NCBI GenBank assembly: GCA_963781035.1
Contig: CAWAEN010000004.1
Coordinates: 310,001-374,000, forward strand
Direction: 5' to 3'
Source: SZUA-35 sp963781035
Lineage (GTDB): Bacteria > Actinomycetota > Acidimicrobiia > Acidimicrobiales > SZUA-35
Length of the DNA stretch: 64,000 bases
Below are positions 11,965 to 21,361 of the stretch, piece after piece. Under the pieces are notes generated by a model that ran no database searches, had not been told where the DNA came from, and was given only the letters and a program-made list of their open reading frames with translations. A program made the translations under genes and the position numbers. Every line of letters begins with the position of its first letter. Within the stretch, counting starts at the first letter, position 1.

Positions 11965-14339
11965 CCGCCGTGATGGGCACGCCGATGAAGCGCAAGGAAG
12001 ATCCCCGGCTCCTGACCGGCGAGGGCAAGTACGTCGACGACATCCAGGTTCACGGTCAGCTCTGGATGGGCATGGTCCGCTCGACGATGGCGCACGCCAA
12101 GATCCTCGGGGTCGACACGTCAGATGCGGCGTCGATGCCCGGTGTCCATGCCGTCTACACCGGTACCGAACTCCAGGGCATGGGGCTGTGGGCCGCACCG
12201 CTGCCCTGTGCGTGGCCGGTCACCGACGACATGCTCAATCCGCCTCACTATCCGACAGCGTCCGAGGTGGCGCATCATGTCGGCGACATCGTTGCCGTCG
12301 TTCTGGCCGACTCCCGGTACCAGGCGGCCGACGCGGCCGAGAACGTCGTCGTCGACTACGAGCCGCTGCCGGCAGTGTCGAGCCTCGACGAGGCGGTCGC
12401 CGGCGAGAAGCTCGCCCACGTGGAGCTCGGCACCAACAAGGCGTACAGCTGGGCGCTCGAGCCTGACCCCGCCGCCGTCGACGCTGCGTTCGGCAACGCG
12501 GCCCACGTCATCGAGGCCGACTTCGTCCAGCAGCGGTTGATCCCGTCGGCCATGGAACCTCGCGGGGTGCTGGCCATTCCGTCACCGGCCGGCGGTGAGA
12601 TCACGCTCTACAGCTCGACCCAGGTGCCACACATTCTCAAGGTGATGATCGCCGCCACGACAGGCATCTCGGAGTCCAAGCTCCGCATCATCGCCCCCGC
12701 CGTCGGTGGCGGATTCGGGGCCAAGCTCAACGTCAATCCCGACGAGCTCCTGGCGGTCACGTTGGCCAACAAGCTCGGGCGTCCTGTCCGCTGGACCGAG
12801 ACCCGCAGCGAGGCTGCGTTCTCCACCCATCAGGGTCGCGGTCAGAATCAACACATGGAACTGGCGGCTGACGCCGACGGCAAGATCCTCGGCATCAGGG
12901 TGCATATCGATGCCGACATGGGCGCCTACATGATGCTGATCACGCCGGGCGTGCCGTTGCTCGGCAGCTTCTTGTACACCGGCGTCTATCACGTGCCGGC
13001 CTTCGGGTTCACCTGCGACGGTTACTTCACGAACCTGACCCCGACCGATGCCTACCGCGGTGCCGGGCGGCCGGAGGCGAGCTACGCCATCGAACGCATG
13101 ATGGACCTCCTCTCCTACGAGGTGGGTGTCGGGCCTGACGAGATCCGCCGCCGCAACTTCCTCGCCGGCGGCGACAAGTTCGAGAATCTCGAGACGGCAT
13201 CGACGCTGGTCTTCGACTCGGGTCACTACTCCCCGAACCTCGACGCCGCGCTGGCGATGGCGAAGTACGACGAGCTTCGGACCGAACAGCAGCGCCGCCG
13301 CGACGCCGGCGAGCGAAAGCAGCTCGGCATCGGGTTGTGTACCTATGTCGAGATCTGCGGACTCGCCCCGAGCCGGGCGCTCGCCGGGCTCAACTACGGC
13401 GCCGGTGGCTGGGAGGCGGGCACGGTCCGGTTGCTGCCGACCGGCAAGGTCGAGGTGGTCTCCGGCTCGACCCCTCACGGACAGGGACACGAGACGTCCT
13501 GGTCCCAGATCGTCGCCGACAAGCTGGGCGTCGATGCCCAGGACGTCACCGTCCTGCACTCCGACACGGCGATCAGCCCGCTCGGGCTCGACACCTACGG
13601 CTCGCGCTCGCTCTCTGTCGGCGGCGTCGCCATCGCAATGGCGTGCGACAAGGTCATCGAGAAGGCCAAGCTGATCGCGGCGCACCAATTGGAGGCGAAC
13701 CCGGACGATCTCGAGTTCGAGAACGGTGCGTTCTCGGTCAAGGGTTCCCCGGACAAGTCGACGGCGATCCAGGAGATCGCGTTCGGAGCCTTCACGGCCC
13801 ACAACCTGCCGGACGGCATGGAACCGAACCTGAACGAGCAGATGATCTTCGATCCGCCGAACTTCGCCTTCCCGTTCGGGACGCACGTTGCGGTGGTCGA
13901 AATCGACGAGGACACGGGCGAAACCGTGTTGCTGGACTACATCTCCATCGACGATTGCGGCAATCAGGTCAATCCGATGATCGTCGAGGGCCAAGTCCAC
14001 GGCGGGATCGTGCAGGGCGTGGCTCAAGCTCTCTTCGAAGGGGCGGAGTACGACGGCGAGGGCAACTGCAAGAACCCGTCGTTCCTCGACTACCTGGTGC
14101 CATCACCGACCGAGATGCCGATGATCCAGACCGGTCACACCACGACGCCTTCCACCAGCAATCCGCTCGGCGTGAAGGGTGTTGGTGAGGCCGGCACGAT
14201 CGGGTCGGCGGCGGCGGTGATCAACGCCGTCTGCGATGCCCTCAGACCTCACGGGGTGAAGGACATGGCCATGCCGGCCACGCCCATGCGAGTGTGGCGG
14301 GCCATCAACGCTGCGTCGAACGAGGGAGGTGCGTCATGA
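11961..14339 (+). CDS. coxL: Molybdenum hydroxylase large subunit, form II CoxL-like
   Basis: The 792-residue subunit binds the molybdopterin cytosine dinucleotide cofactor and holds the active site. Cofactor-binding blocks include GGGFGAK (near residue 250) and, at the C-terminus, GVGEAGTIG with the catalytic-base Glu. The active-site loop reads AYRGAGR, the form II signature, not AYxCSFR of true aerobic CO dehydrogenase. The physiological substrate is therefore uncertain: CO oxidation is not supported by the motif, and a purine, aldehyde or other heterocycle is possible. It overlaps coxS and coxM by ATGA. Confidence 0.92.
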   Translation: MTAVMGTPMKRKEDPRLLTGEGKYVDDIQVHGQLWMGMVRSTMAHAKILGVDTSDAASMPGVHAVYTGTELQGMGLWAAPLPCAWPVTDDMLNPPHYPTASEVAHHVGDIVAVVLADSRYQAADAAENVVVDYEPLPAVSSLDEAVAGEKLAHVELGTNKAYSWALEPDPAAVDAAFGNAAHVIEADFVQQRLIPSAMEPRGVLAIPSPAGGEITLYSSTQVPHILKVMIAATTGISESKLRIIAPAVGGGFGAKLNVNPDELLAVTLANKLGRPVRWTETRSEAAFSTHQGRGQNQHMELAADADGKILGIRVHIDADMGAYMMLITPGVPLLGSFLYTGVYHVPAFGFTCDGYFTNLTPTDAYRGAGRPEASYAIERMMDLLSYEVGVGPDEIRRRNFLAGGDKFENLETASTLVFDSGHYSPNLDAALAMAKYDELRTEQQRRRDAGERKQLGIGLCTYVEICGLAPSRALAGLNYGAGGWEAGTVRLLPTGKVEVVSGSTPHGQGHETSWSQIVADKLGVDAQDVTVLHSDTAISPLGLDTYGSRSLSVGGVAIAMACDKVIEKAKLIAAHQLEANPDDLEFENGAFSVKGSPDKSTAIQEIAFGAFTAHNLPDGMEPNLNEQMIFDPPNFAFPFGTHVAVVEIDEDTGETVLLDYISIDDCGNQVNPMIVEGQVHGGIVQGVAQALFEGAEYDGEGNCKNPSFLDYLVPSPTEMPMIQTGHTTTPSTSNPLGVKGVGEAGTIGSAAAVINAVCDALRPHGVKDMAMPATPMRVWRAINAASNEGGAS

Positions 14340-15151
14340 TCCCGGCATCGTTCGACTACGTCGAGGCCGAGAACGCCGAGGCGGCCATTGCTGCGCTCAC
14401 CGAACATGGCGACGAGGCAAAACTCATGGCCGGCGGCCACAGCCTGATCCCGCTGATGAAGTTCCGACTCGCCACCCCTGGGGTGGTGATCGACATCGGC
14501 CGGATCAGCGATCTCAGCTACATCAACGACGGTGGCGATCACATCGCCATCGGGGCGCTCACCCGGCACATGGCAGTGGAGACCAGTTCGCTGCTCGCCG
14601 CCCAGGCGCCGATCCTGGCCCATGTCGCATCCCAGGTCGGTGATCCGTCGGTGCGCCATCGAGGCACGATCGGTGGATCGTTGGCCCACGGGGATCCGGC
14701 GTCGGATCTGCCGGCGGCGATCCTGGCGCTGAACGCGACGTTGGTGGCGAGAGGGCCGAGCGGCGAGCGAGAGATCGCCGCCACCGACTTCTTCACCGGG
14801 TTCCTCGAGACCGGTCTTGCCGCCGATGAGATGCTCACCGAGATTCGAGTCCCGAAGATCCCCGATGCGGGCTGGAGCTATCAGAAATTCAACCGCCGAG
14901 CCCAGGACTGGGCGATCGTCGGTGTGGCCGCAGTCAGCAATGGGTCGACCTCGGTGGCTCTGGTCAACATGGGTCACACGCCGCTCCGGGCGGCAGCGGT
15001 CGAGGCAGCGCTGGCCGGTGGAGCATCGGCGGCCGATGCCGCTGCCGTCGCAGCCGAGGGGCTGACGCCGCCAGAGGATCTCAACGGTGATGCCGAGTAT
15101 CGAGCCCACCTGGCCCGAGTTCTCGTCGGCCGGGCCCTCGACGCCCTCTGA
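14336..15151 (+). CDS. coxM: Molybdenum hydroxylase FAD-binding medium subunit (CoxM family)
   Basis: The 271-residue flavoprotein subunit passes electrons from the [2Fe-2S] clusters of CoxS to the acceptor. FAD-binding motifs AGGHSLIPLMKFR (about residue 42) and TIGGSLAHGDPASDLP (about 112) are present. The ATG at 14336 overlaps the coxL stop and has GAGGGAGG just upstream. It completes the S-L-M trimer; maturation genes follow after a repeat-rich 238-bp gap. Confidence 0.93.
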   Translation: MIPASFDYVEAENAEAAIAALTEHGDEAKLMAGGHSLIPLMKFRLATPGVVIDIGRISDLSYINDGGDHIAIGALTRHMAVETSSLLAAQAPILAHVASQVGDPSVRHRGTIGGSLAHGDPASDLPAAILALNATLVARGPSGEREIAATDFFTGFLETGLAADEMLTEIRVPKIPDAGWSYQKFNRRAQDWAIVGVAAVSNGSTSVALVNMGHTPLRAAAVEAALAGGASAADAAAVAAEGLTPPEDLNGDAEYRAHLARVLVGRALDAL

Positions 15152-15182
15152 TCTCTCGGCGCCACGACCCCTGCGCCACGGC

Positions 15183-15332
15183 CACGGGTCGGTGTGGCCG
15201 CTGCGCTGCGGCGGCCTTCGGCCGGGTCCTCGCTCCGCCGGCCACGCCGACCCGCGTTGTTCGGCCAGGGTGGCCGCTGCGCTGCGGCGGCCTTCGGCCG
15301 GGTCCTCGCTCCGCCGGCCACACCGACCCGTG
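15183..15332. repeat. Tandem pair of palindromic core-and-arm repeats
   Basis: Two copies of a 61-bp unit (15194-15254 and 15270-15330, one mismatch) lie between coxM and coxD. Each has a GC-rich core containing CTGCGCTGCGGCGGCC and GGGTCCTCGCTCCG. The outermost arms, 15183-15199 and 15316-15332, are perfect 17-bp inverted complements. The same core recurs twice near 21.1-21.3 kb with different arm sequences. A REP-like structured repeat is the simplest reading; no coding frame is evident. Confidence 0.8.
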
Positions 15333-15389
15333 CCGCTCCGCGCGGCCGTTCCTGGCTCGCTGCTGGCACGAGATGGGTAGTCTCCTCGG

Positions 15390-16311
15390 GTGACTTCGAA
15401 CGTTCAGGTGACCAGTGTCGACGACGTGAAGGCGGCGCTCGCCGCTCACGACTACATGTCAGACGACGGCCTCGCCACCTCGATCTTCCTGGCCATGACC
15501 CTGCAGCGTCCGCTCTTCCTCGAGGGGGAGGCGGGCGTCGGCAAGACCGAGGTCGCCAAGGTCCTGAGTCGCTGGACCGGCGGTCGGTTCATTCGGCTCC
15601 AGTGCTACGAGGGCATCGACGCTGCCCAGGCCGTCTACGAGTGGGACTACTCGCGGCAGCTGCTGCACCTCCGCACCGCCGAGGCGAGTGGCCGGGCCGG
15701 TGCACGCCGAGGTCGACCTCGAAGCCGAGCTGTACGACGAGCGCTTCCTGATCCGTCGGCCGCTGCTCGAAGCGCTGTCGCCGACCGACGGCCCGCGGCC
15801 GGTGCTGCTGATCGACGAGGTCGATCGGGCAGACGACGAGTTCGAAGCGTTCCTGCTCGAAGCATTGTCCGACTACACGATCACCGTCCCCGAAATCGGG
15901 ACGATTCGGGCCGAGACCCCGCCGATCGTCATTCTCACCTCCAACCGAACTCGCGACGTTCACGATGCGCTGAAGCGCCGCTGCCTCTACCACTGGGTCG
16001 AGCATCCCGACTTCGAACGGGAGGTGGCGATCGTGCGTCTTCGTGCCCCCGGGGTCGGCGAACCATTGGCTCGTCAGGTGGCAGCGATGGTCGAGTCCGT
16101 ACGAAAGTTCGGGCTCTACAAGCCCCCGGGTGTGGCCGAGTCGATCGACTGGGCCATGTCCCTCGCCGCGCTCGGCCGCACAGAGCTCGACGAGGCGACC
16201 GTCCGAGCCACACTCGGCACCGTCCTCAAGTATCGGGAAGATCAACAACGTGTCACCCAGCAAGGCATCCAGGAGATGGTGCAGGCCGCGCTGCTGCGCG
16301 GAGGTGGATGA
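15390..16311 (+). CDS. coxD: MoxR-type AAA+ ATPase, CoxD-like maturation factor
   Basis: The AAA+ ATPase has Walker A GEAGVGKTE (about residue 47) and Walker B VLLIDEVDRAD. In CO dehydrogenase operons CoxD acts with CoxE as a chaperone that completes the molybdenum centre; the setting here suggests the same. One extra base near 15682-15690 shifts the frame (from AEASG to VHAEVDLEAEL); corrected length is about 306 residues. The start is GTG at 15390. Its stop overlaps the coxE start. Confidence 0.85.
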
Positions 16312-17466
16312 CCGTCTTCCCGCCCGCTGTCGAACTGCCGGGCGACCCCGCCGAGCGAATGGCCGTCGGGTTCGCACGAGTTCTGCGCGGGCTCGGTGTA
16401 CGGGTGCCGACCAGCGCGACCATCAGCTTCGCCGACGCCGTCGGTGTCCTCGGGATGGCCGATCGCAATGCTGTCTTCTGGGCTGGTCGAGCCACGATGA
16501 TCCACCGGCCAGAGGACATCCCCCTCTACGACACGGCCTTCGCCATCTACTGGCAGCAACGCCGTCCGGAGAACGTCCGCGTCGAGGGCACGCCGCCGCC
16601 CGATCACTCTCGCCGTCGATCTCGACGAGGACAGCGAGGAACCTCCCGACGGCGAGGACGAGGGCGAACCTCCTGGCGACATCCAGGCCCTGAGGTTCAG
16701 TCGAGTCGAGGTGCTCACCGAGAAGGACTTCTCCGAATGCACAGACCAAGAACTGGCCGAACTGACCCAGCTCATGTCGCGGTTGAAGTTCACCAACCAC
16801 ACGCGACGCAGCCGTCGCCAGGTCCCGACCAAGGGGCGGGGTGACAAGCCTGACCTCCGGCGCACCGTCCAGCGCGCGCTGCGGCACCACGGCGAGGCGA
16901 ATCGCTGGGCCCACACATCTTCCGCGACGCGGCCCCGGCGCCTCGTGCTGCTGCTCGACGTCTCCGGCTCGATGGAGTCGTACGCGCGAGCGTTGATCCG
17001 ATTCCTCCACGCCGCCACCGCTTCCCGCAATCGGGTCGAGGCGTTCACGATGGGGACCCGGCTCACACGTATCACTCGCCACCTCTCGAATCGCGATCCG
17101 GACGCTGCCCTCAAACGGGCCACACCGGAGGTGCAGGACTGGGCGGGCGGCACTCGGCTCGGGGAGGGTCTCAAGCAGTTCAACGACGAGTGGGGCATCC
17201 GCGGCATGGCGAGGGGCAGCGTGGTCGTCGTGCTCTCCGATGGCTGGGAACGTGGCGACGCCGACGAACTCGGCGAACAGATGGCGCGTCTCCACCGAGT
17301 GGCCCATCAGGTGATCTGGGTCAATCCGTTGAAGGCGTCGCCGGGGTACGAACCGCTCGCCGCCGGTATGGCAGCAGCGCTTCCTCACGTCGATCTCTTC
17401 GTTCCTGGCAACTCCTACCGATCATTGGAAGAGTTGGCCGGCATCCTCGCCGGCGCAACCCCCTGA
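16308..17466 (+). CDS. coxE: VWA-domain protein, CoxE-like
   Basis: Partner of the MoxR ATPase. The C-terminal half is a von Willebrand factor A domain with the metal-binding MIDAS motif DVSGSM at about 16960 and the later Asp in LSDGWERGDADE. The N-terminal third matches the CoxE type, followed by an acidic linker. One extra base near 16597, in a C-rich run, shifts the frame; corrected length is about 385 residues. The ATG overlaps the coxD stop, implying translational coupling. Confidence 0.85.
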
Positions 17467-17469
17467 TCC

Positions 17470-18333
17470 ATGCCTTCGATTCCTCCGCCGACCGGACTTC
17501 CCACCAGCCCACCCGAGTGGTCGATCCCCACGGGACCACCGCCGGCCCCTGAGGGCTGGCGTCCTGGCCAAGCCGTCGCACCGTCGGTTGCGGCGCGACC
17601 CCACGCCGAGCCGTGGTGGGGCATGGGCGACATCCTCCTCGGCGTCGCCTTCGTCGTCAGCATCGTGGTCGTGGCAACCATCGGTGGTCTCCTCGTCGTT
17701 GGCCTGGACGCGCTTCGGCCACTGGCCGAGGGCGATCTCGACGCCACCGATGCCGTGGTGTTCCTCGGCCTGGCAACGCTGGCGCAGGGGCTGGCGATGG
17801 GTATCTGGCCGGTGATCGTCGCTCGTTGGAAGGGTGGCGGTGTGGTCGAGGACTTCGGGCTGCGGGTACGCCCGATCGACGTCGTCTACGGCCTCGGCGT
17901 CGCCGTGGCCATGCTGCTGGTCGCCGGCGGGATCGCGACGCTTCTCAGCGAGCTTCTCGGTGCTGATGCCGCCGATTCCACGAACACCCAGATCATCGAT
18001 GATGCCGCGAACACGTCGGCGATCTGGATCATCGCGATCGCCGCCGTCGTGGTTGCACCCATCGTCGAGGAGTTGTTCTTCCGAGGGCTGTGTCTGCGTG
18101 CGATCGAGAAGCGATTCGGCACGACCGCCGCCGTCGTCGGATCGTCGATCCTCTTCACGCTGCCGCACTTCACCAATCCGAGTCTCGCCGGCACGGCCGT
18201 CCTGTTCGCAGCCATCGGTACGGTTGGCCTGGCTCTGGCACTGCTCGTTGTGGCGACCGGACGCCTGGGTCCGGCCATCGTCGCCCATGCCCTGTTCAAT
18301 GGGATCAGCGTGATCGGCGTCCTCACAGCCTGA
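17470..18333 (+). CDS. CPBP family intramembrane metalloprotease-like protein
   Basis: The 287-residue protein starts with a Pro-rich cytoplasmic segment of about 45 residues and then several membrane helices. The three CPBP (Abi/Rce1-like) motifs are visible: EELFFRG (about residue 200), FTLPH and HALFN, whose Glu and His residues would bind the catalytic metal. Substrates of bacterial members are mostly unknown. It starts 3 bp after coxE, so it may be co-transcribed, but nothing ties it to the hydroxylase. Confidence 0.8.
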   Translation: MPSIPPPTGLPTSPPEWSIPTGPPPAPEGWRPGQAVAPSVAARPHAEPWWGMGDILLGVAFVVSIVVVATIGGLLVVGLDALRPLAEGDLDATDAVVFLGLATLAQGLAMGIWPVIVARWKGGGVVEDFGLRVRPIDVVYGLGVAVAMLLVAGGIATLLSELLGADAADSTNTQIIDDAANTSAIWIIAIAAVVVAPIVEELFFRGLCLRAIEKRFGTTAAVVGSSILFTLPHFTNPSLAGTAVLFAAIGTVGLALALLVVATGRLGPAIVAHALFNGISVIGVLTA

Positions 18334-18365
18334 CGCCAGGCGGGGTCCGGACTACCGTCCCGGCG

Positions 18366-19157
18366 ATGGAACGCTACGAACGTTTTGCCAGTCTCCGCCT
18401 CGATCGGCCCGAGCCGGGCATCCTCCGGATCGTCCTCGACACCCCAGGCAAACTCAATGCGGTCGATGCCGAGAAACACGCCGACCTGGCCGACATCTGG
18501 CCGGTGATCGATCGGGACCCGGAAACTCGCGTCGTGGTCATCCACGGTGCCGACGGCGTCTACTCCGCCGGCGGCGACATGGCCATGATCGAGGAGATCA
18601 TCGCCGATCCTGATGCCCGCGCTGCCACGTTCAGGGAAGCCCGAGATCTCGTCTACAACATGATCAACTGCTCCAAACCCATCGTCTCCGCCATCGAGCG
18701 GGTGGCCGTGGGTGCCGGCCTTGCGTCTGCGCTGATGGCCGACGTGTCGATCGTCGGCAAGAAGGCGAAGCTCATCGACGGACACACGAAGCTCGGGGTC
18801 GCCGCCGGCGATCACGCCGCCATCATCTGGCCGCTGCTCTGCGGCATGGCCAAGGCCAAGTACTACTTGCTGACCTGCGAACCGCTGGTGGGCGAGGAGG
18901 CCGAGCGGATCGGTCTGGTCTCGATGGCCGTCGACGACGACGTCGTTCTCGAGCGGGCGATGGAGGTCGCTCGAACACTCGCCGCCGGTTCCCAGTCGGC
19001 GATCCAGTGGACGAAGCTCTCACTCAACAACTGGCTTCGCCTCGCCGGCCCCACGTTCGACGCCTCCGTTGCTCTCGAGATGCTCGGGTTCGCCGGGACC
19101 GACGTGCACGAAGGCGTTGCCGCGGTGAAGGAGAAGCGTCCGCCCGACTTCGGCTGA
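18366..19157 (+). CDS. Enoyl-CoA hydratase/isomerase family protein
   Basis: A 263-residue crotonase-fold protein. The oxyanion-hole segment GVYSAGGDM and the following helix are typical. The ATG at 18366 gives a normal family start; the open frame extends upstream without similarity. The usual acidic catalytic residues are not obvious in the segment KLGVAAGDHAAIIWP, so the exact reaction (hydration, isomerisation or thioester hydrolysis) cannot be given. It is probably cytoplasmic, in acyl-CoA metabolism. Confidence 0.82.
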   Translation: MERYERFASLRLDRPEPGILRIVLDTPGKLNAVDAEKHADLADIWPVIDRDPETRVVVIHGADGVYSAGGDMAMIEEIIADPDARAATFREARDLVYNMINCSKPIVSAIERVAVGAGLASALMADVSIVGKKAKLIDGHTKLGVAAGDHAAIIWPLLCGMAKAKYYLLTCEPLVGEEAERIGLVSMAVDDDVVLERAMEVARTLAAGSQSAIQWTKLSLNNWLRLAGPTFDASVALEMLGFAGTDVHEGVAAVKEKRPPDFG

Positions 19158-19292
19158 GAGCCCGTCTGTTCGGGGCGGCCGCTAGATTTCGCTGGTGGCT
19201 ACGGTTCGGGCGGCAGCGGCCGACGAGAAGGGCGTGGTGTCCCTTCATCCCCTCTTCGACGGCGTCCATCCGTCTGGTTGCGGGCTCATTCG

Positions 19293-21056
19293 ATGACGAC
19301 GAACGAGTGGCTCGTCCTCCTCGTCCTGGCTGCGATGTTTGCCGCGCTCGTCACGCGCCGGGTGTCACCTCCCGTCGGTGTCGTCGGCGCGCTCTTGGCG
19401 CTGTATCTCACCGACGTCATCGATCAGTCGGCGGCGCTGTCCGGGTTCGCCTCGCCGGCCCCGGCAACGATCGCCGGCCTCTATGTGGTCGCCGGAGCCG
19501 TCGAGCGATCGGGAGCGTTGCGTCCACTGAGCCGAAGGGTCCTCGGCGAGGGCTCGATGGCGGTCGGGATGGCCAGACTCGGCTTGGTGGCAGCAGCGCT
19601 GTCGGCTGTCGTGGCGAACACGCCGATCGTTGCGATGTTCATCGGGCCGGTGACCCGGTGGTCGGAGCGGCGCGGTGCGCCGCCGTCACGGTTCCTCATG
19701 CCGCTCTCGTTCGCCGCCATTCTCGGTGGCATGCTGACCCTGATCGGCACCTCCACCAACCTCGTTGCCTCTGACCTGGTCGAGGCCTCCGGTCTGGAGC
19801 CACTCGGATTGCTCGAGCCGGCGAAGCTCGGCCTGCCTGTCGTCGCCGTCTCGATGCTGATCGTCGTGGCCTTCGGCCCTCGCCTCCTGCCGGAGCGGGG
19901 GCGAGTCGACAACTCCACTGTCGAGCGACCCTTCACGATCTCGCTCTCCGTCGTCGACGGCGGCGCATTGGAAGGTTCGACGATCACGTCCGGCGGCTTG
20001 CGACAACTCGGTGCCGTCTTCCTCGTGGCGGTCGAGCGGCGAGGCGAACTGACCGCCCCCGTCTCACCAGAACACCAGCTCCGGGGCGGCGACATCCTCA
20101 CGTTCGCAGGCCAGGTCGACCATGTAGTCGAGCTCGAGAAGGTGCCGGGACTCGACTTGGCCGCCGGCGATCAGATCCTCAAACTCGACGACGGTGAACA
20201 CGCGTGGTTCGAGGCGGTGGTCGGGGCCGGTTCGCCGCTGGTTGGGCTGACGCTGAAACAGTCCGGCTTCCGTAGTACCTACCAAGCGGCCGTTGTCGCT
20301 CTGCATCGGTCTGGTGAAGGAGTCGTCGGTGGGCTCGGCGACGAGCGGGTGCAGGTCGGCGACTCGTTGTTGCTCGTGGCCGATGCCGGCTTCCGTGAGC
20401 GATACAAACACCGAGGCGACTTCCTCCTGATCCAGCGTCGATCCGAACCACCGCCGACGGCATCGGTCAACGCCAAGCGCTCGCTCCTGATCCTCGGCAT
20501 GGTCGCCGTCTTGGCGATCGGCGGCGTGGTCGGGGTGATGAAGGCGGCGATTCTCGGCGCCGCAGCGACGGTCGTCGTCGGTGCGCTCACTCCCCGGCAG
20601 GCACGCGACAGCGTTGATCTCAACGTGGTGATTCTCGTTGCCGCTGCCATCGGTGTCGGAAGTGCTGCGGACTCTTCCGGCCTCGCATCACGGTTGGCGA
20701 CGACGTTGCTCGATGCCACGTCGTGGGCCGGCACCTGGGGGCTGGCGCTTGGTCTGATCCTGGCAACGATCGTGCTGACCGAGATGATCACGAACGCCGG
20801 CGCCGTTTCCCTGATGATCCCCATCGCCCTCCGGGCGGCAGCCGAGTCCGGTTCCGATCCCCGGATCTTTGCCCTCGGCGTGACACTTGCCGCCTCGGCA
20901 TCGTTCCTCACTCCGATCGGCTACCAGACGAACACGATGGTCTACGGGCCCGGGCGCTATCACTTCACCGACTACCTCCGGCTCGGTATCCCGCTGACCT
21001 TCGTTGTGGTTGTGATCACCCCGCTCCTCATGGCGCGAGGCAGCGGCCTGTGGTGA
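19293..21056 (+). CDS. SLC13-type anion transporter with RCK_C domains
   Basis: The 587-residue membrane protein has two transmembrane halves around a soluble middle part (about residues 205-380) that contains two TrkA-C/RCK_C-like domains. The SLC13/DASS hallmarks are IGTSTNLV in the first half and TEMITNAGA plus PIGYQTNTMVYGPG in the second. Such proteins move di- or tricarboxylates or sulfate with sodium; the ligand cannot be read from sequence. ATG 19293 is preferred to a TTG 15 bases upstream. Confidence 0.85.
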   Translation: MTTNEWLVLLVLAAMFAALVTRRVSPPVGVVGALLALYLTDVIDQSAALSGFASPAPATIAGLYVVAGAVERSGALRPLSRRVLGEGSMAVGMARLGLVAAALSAVVANTPIVAMFIGPVTRWSERRGAPPSRFLMPLSFAAILGGMLTLIGTSTNLVASDLVEASGLEPLGLLEPAKLGLPVVAVSMLIVVAFGPRLLPERGRVDNSTVERPFTISLSVVDGGALEGSTITSGGLRQLGAVFLVAVERRGELTAPVSPEHQLRGGDILTFAGQVDHVVELEKVPGLDLAAGDQILKLDDGEHAWFEAVVGAGSPLVGLTLKQSGFRSTYQAAVVALHRSGEGVVGGLGDERVQVGDSLLLVADAGFRERYKHRGDFLLIQRRSEPPPTASVNAKRSLLILGMVAVLAIGGVVGVMKAAILGAAATVVVGALTPRQARDSVDLNVVILVAAAIGVGSAADSSGLASRLATTLLDATSWAGTWGLALGLILATIVLTEMITNAGAVSLMIPIALRAAAESGSDPRIFALGVTLAASASFLTPIGYQTNTMVYGPGRYHFTDYLRLGIPLTFVVVVITPLLMARGSGLW

Positions 21057-21077
21057 GCGCTTCTCACCTCGAGGCCG

Positions 21078-21155
21078 CCGTGAGGTCGGCGGGGCCACTG
21101 CGCTGCGGCGGCCTGCGGCCGGGTCCTCGCTCCGTCGGCCCCACCCACCTCACGG
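21078..21155. repeat. Palindromic core-and-arm repeat, copy 3
   Basis: The core (CTGCGCTGCGGCGGCC and GGGTCCTCGCTCCG) matches the 15.2 kb copies. The flanking arms, 21078-21096 and 21137-21155, are unrelated to those copies but complementary to each other at 17 of 19 positions. It lies 21 bp after the transporter stop. With copy 4 it fills most of the 305-bp gap before the sigma-factor gene. Confidence 0.75.
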
Positions 21156-21224
21156 CTCCTGTGGTGAACGAGGCCGCGGACGAAACGCCCTGTCACGCGC
21201 TCTATGGCTGTCTGTCGAGGAGCT

Positions 21225-21301
21225 CCGAGGTCGCAGTGGCCGGCGGAGCGAGGACGTCGGCCGAAGGCCGCCGCAGCGGAGCAGGACCACGAAGGCCTCG
21301 G
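21225..21301. repeat. Palindromic core-and-arm repeat, copy 4, inverted
   Basis: Read on the minus strand this copy has the same core (CTGCGGCGGCCTTCGGCC, then GTCCTCGCTCCGCC). Its arms start and end CCGAGG/CCTCGG and are partly complementary (about 12 of 17). It is the most diverged copy and stands opposite to copy 3, about 70 bp away. Confidence 0.65.
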
Positions 21302-21361
21302 GGCGGGATCGAAAGTCTTGCCAAGAAATGAACCGATCGCGGGGTTTCGTCCGACAGGGGA

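Noticed and set aside
11961..14339. True aerobic CO dehydrogenase (form I)
   Set aside because: The active-site loop is AYRGAGR instead of AYxCSFR, so form II is the supported call.
15183..15332. CRISPR-like array from the two 61-bp direct repeats
   Set aside because: Only two copies, a 15-bp spacer, no cas genes and clear palindromic arms. No CRISPR array was seen anywhere in the window.
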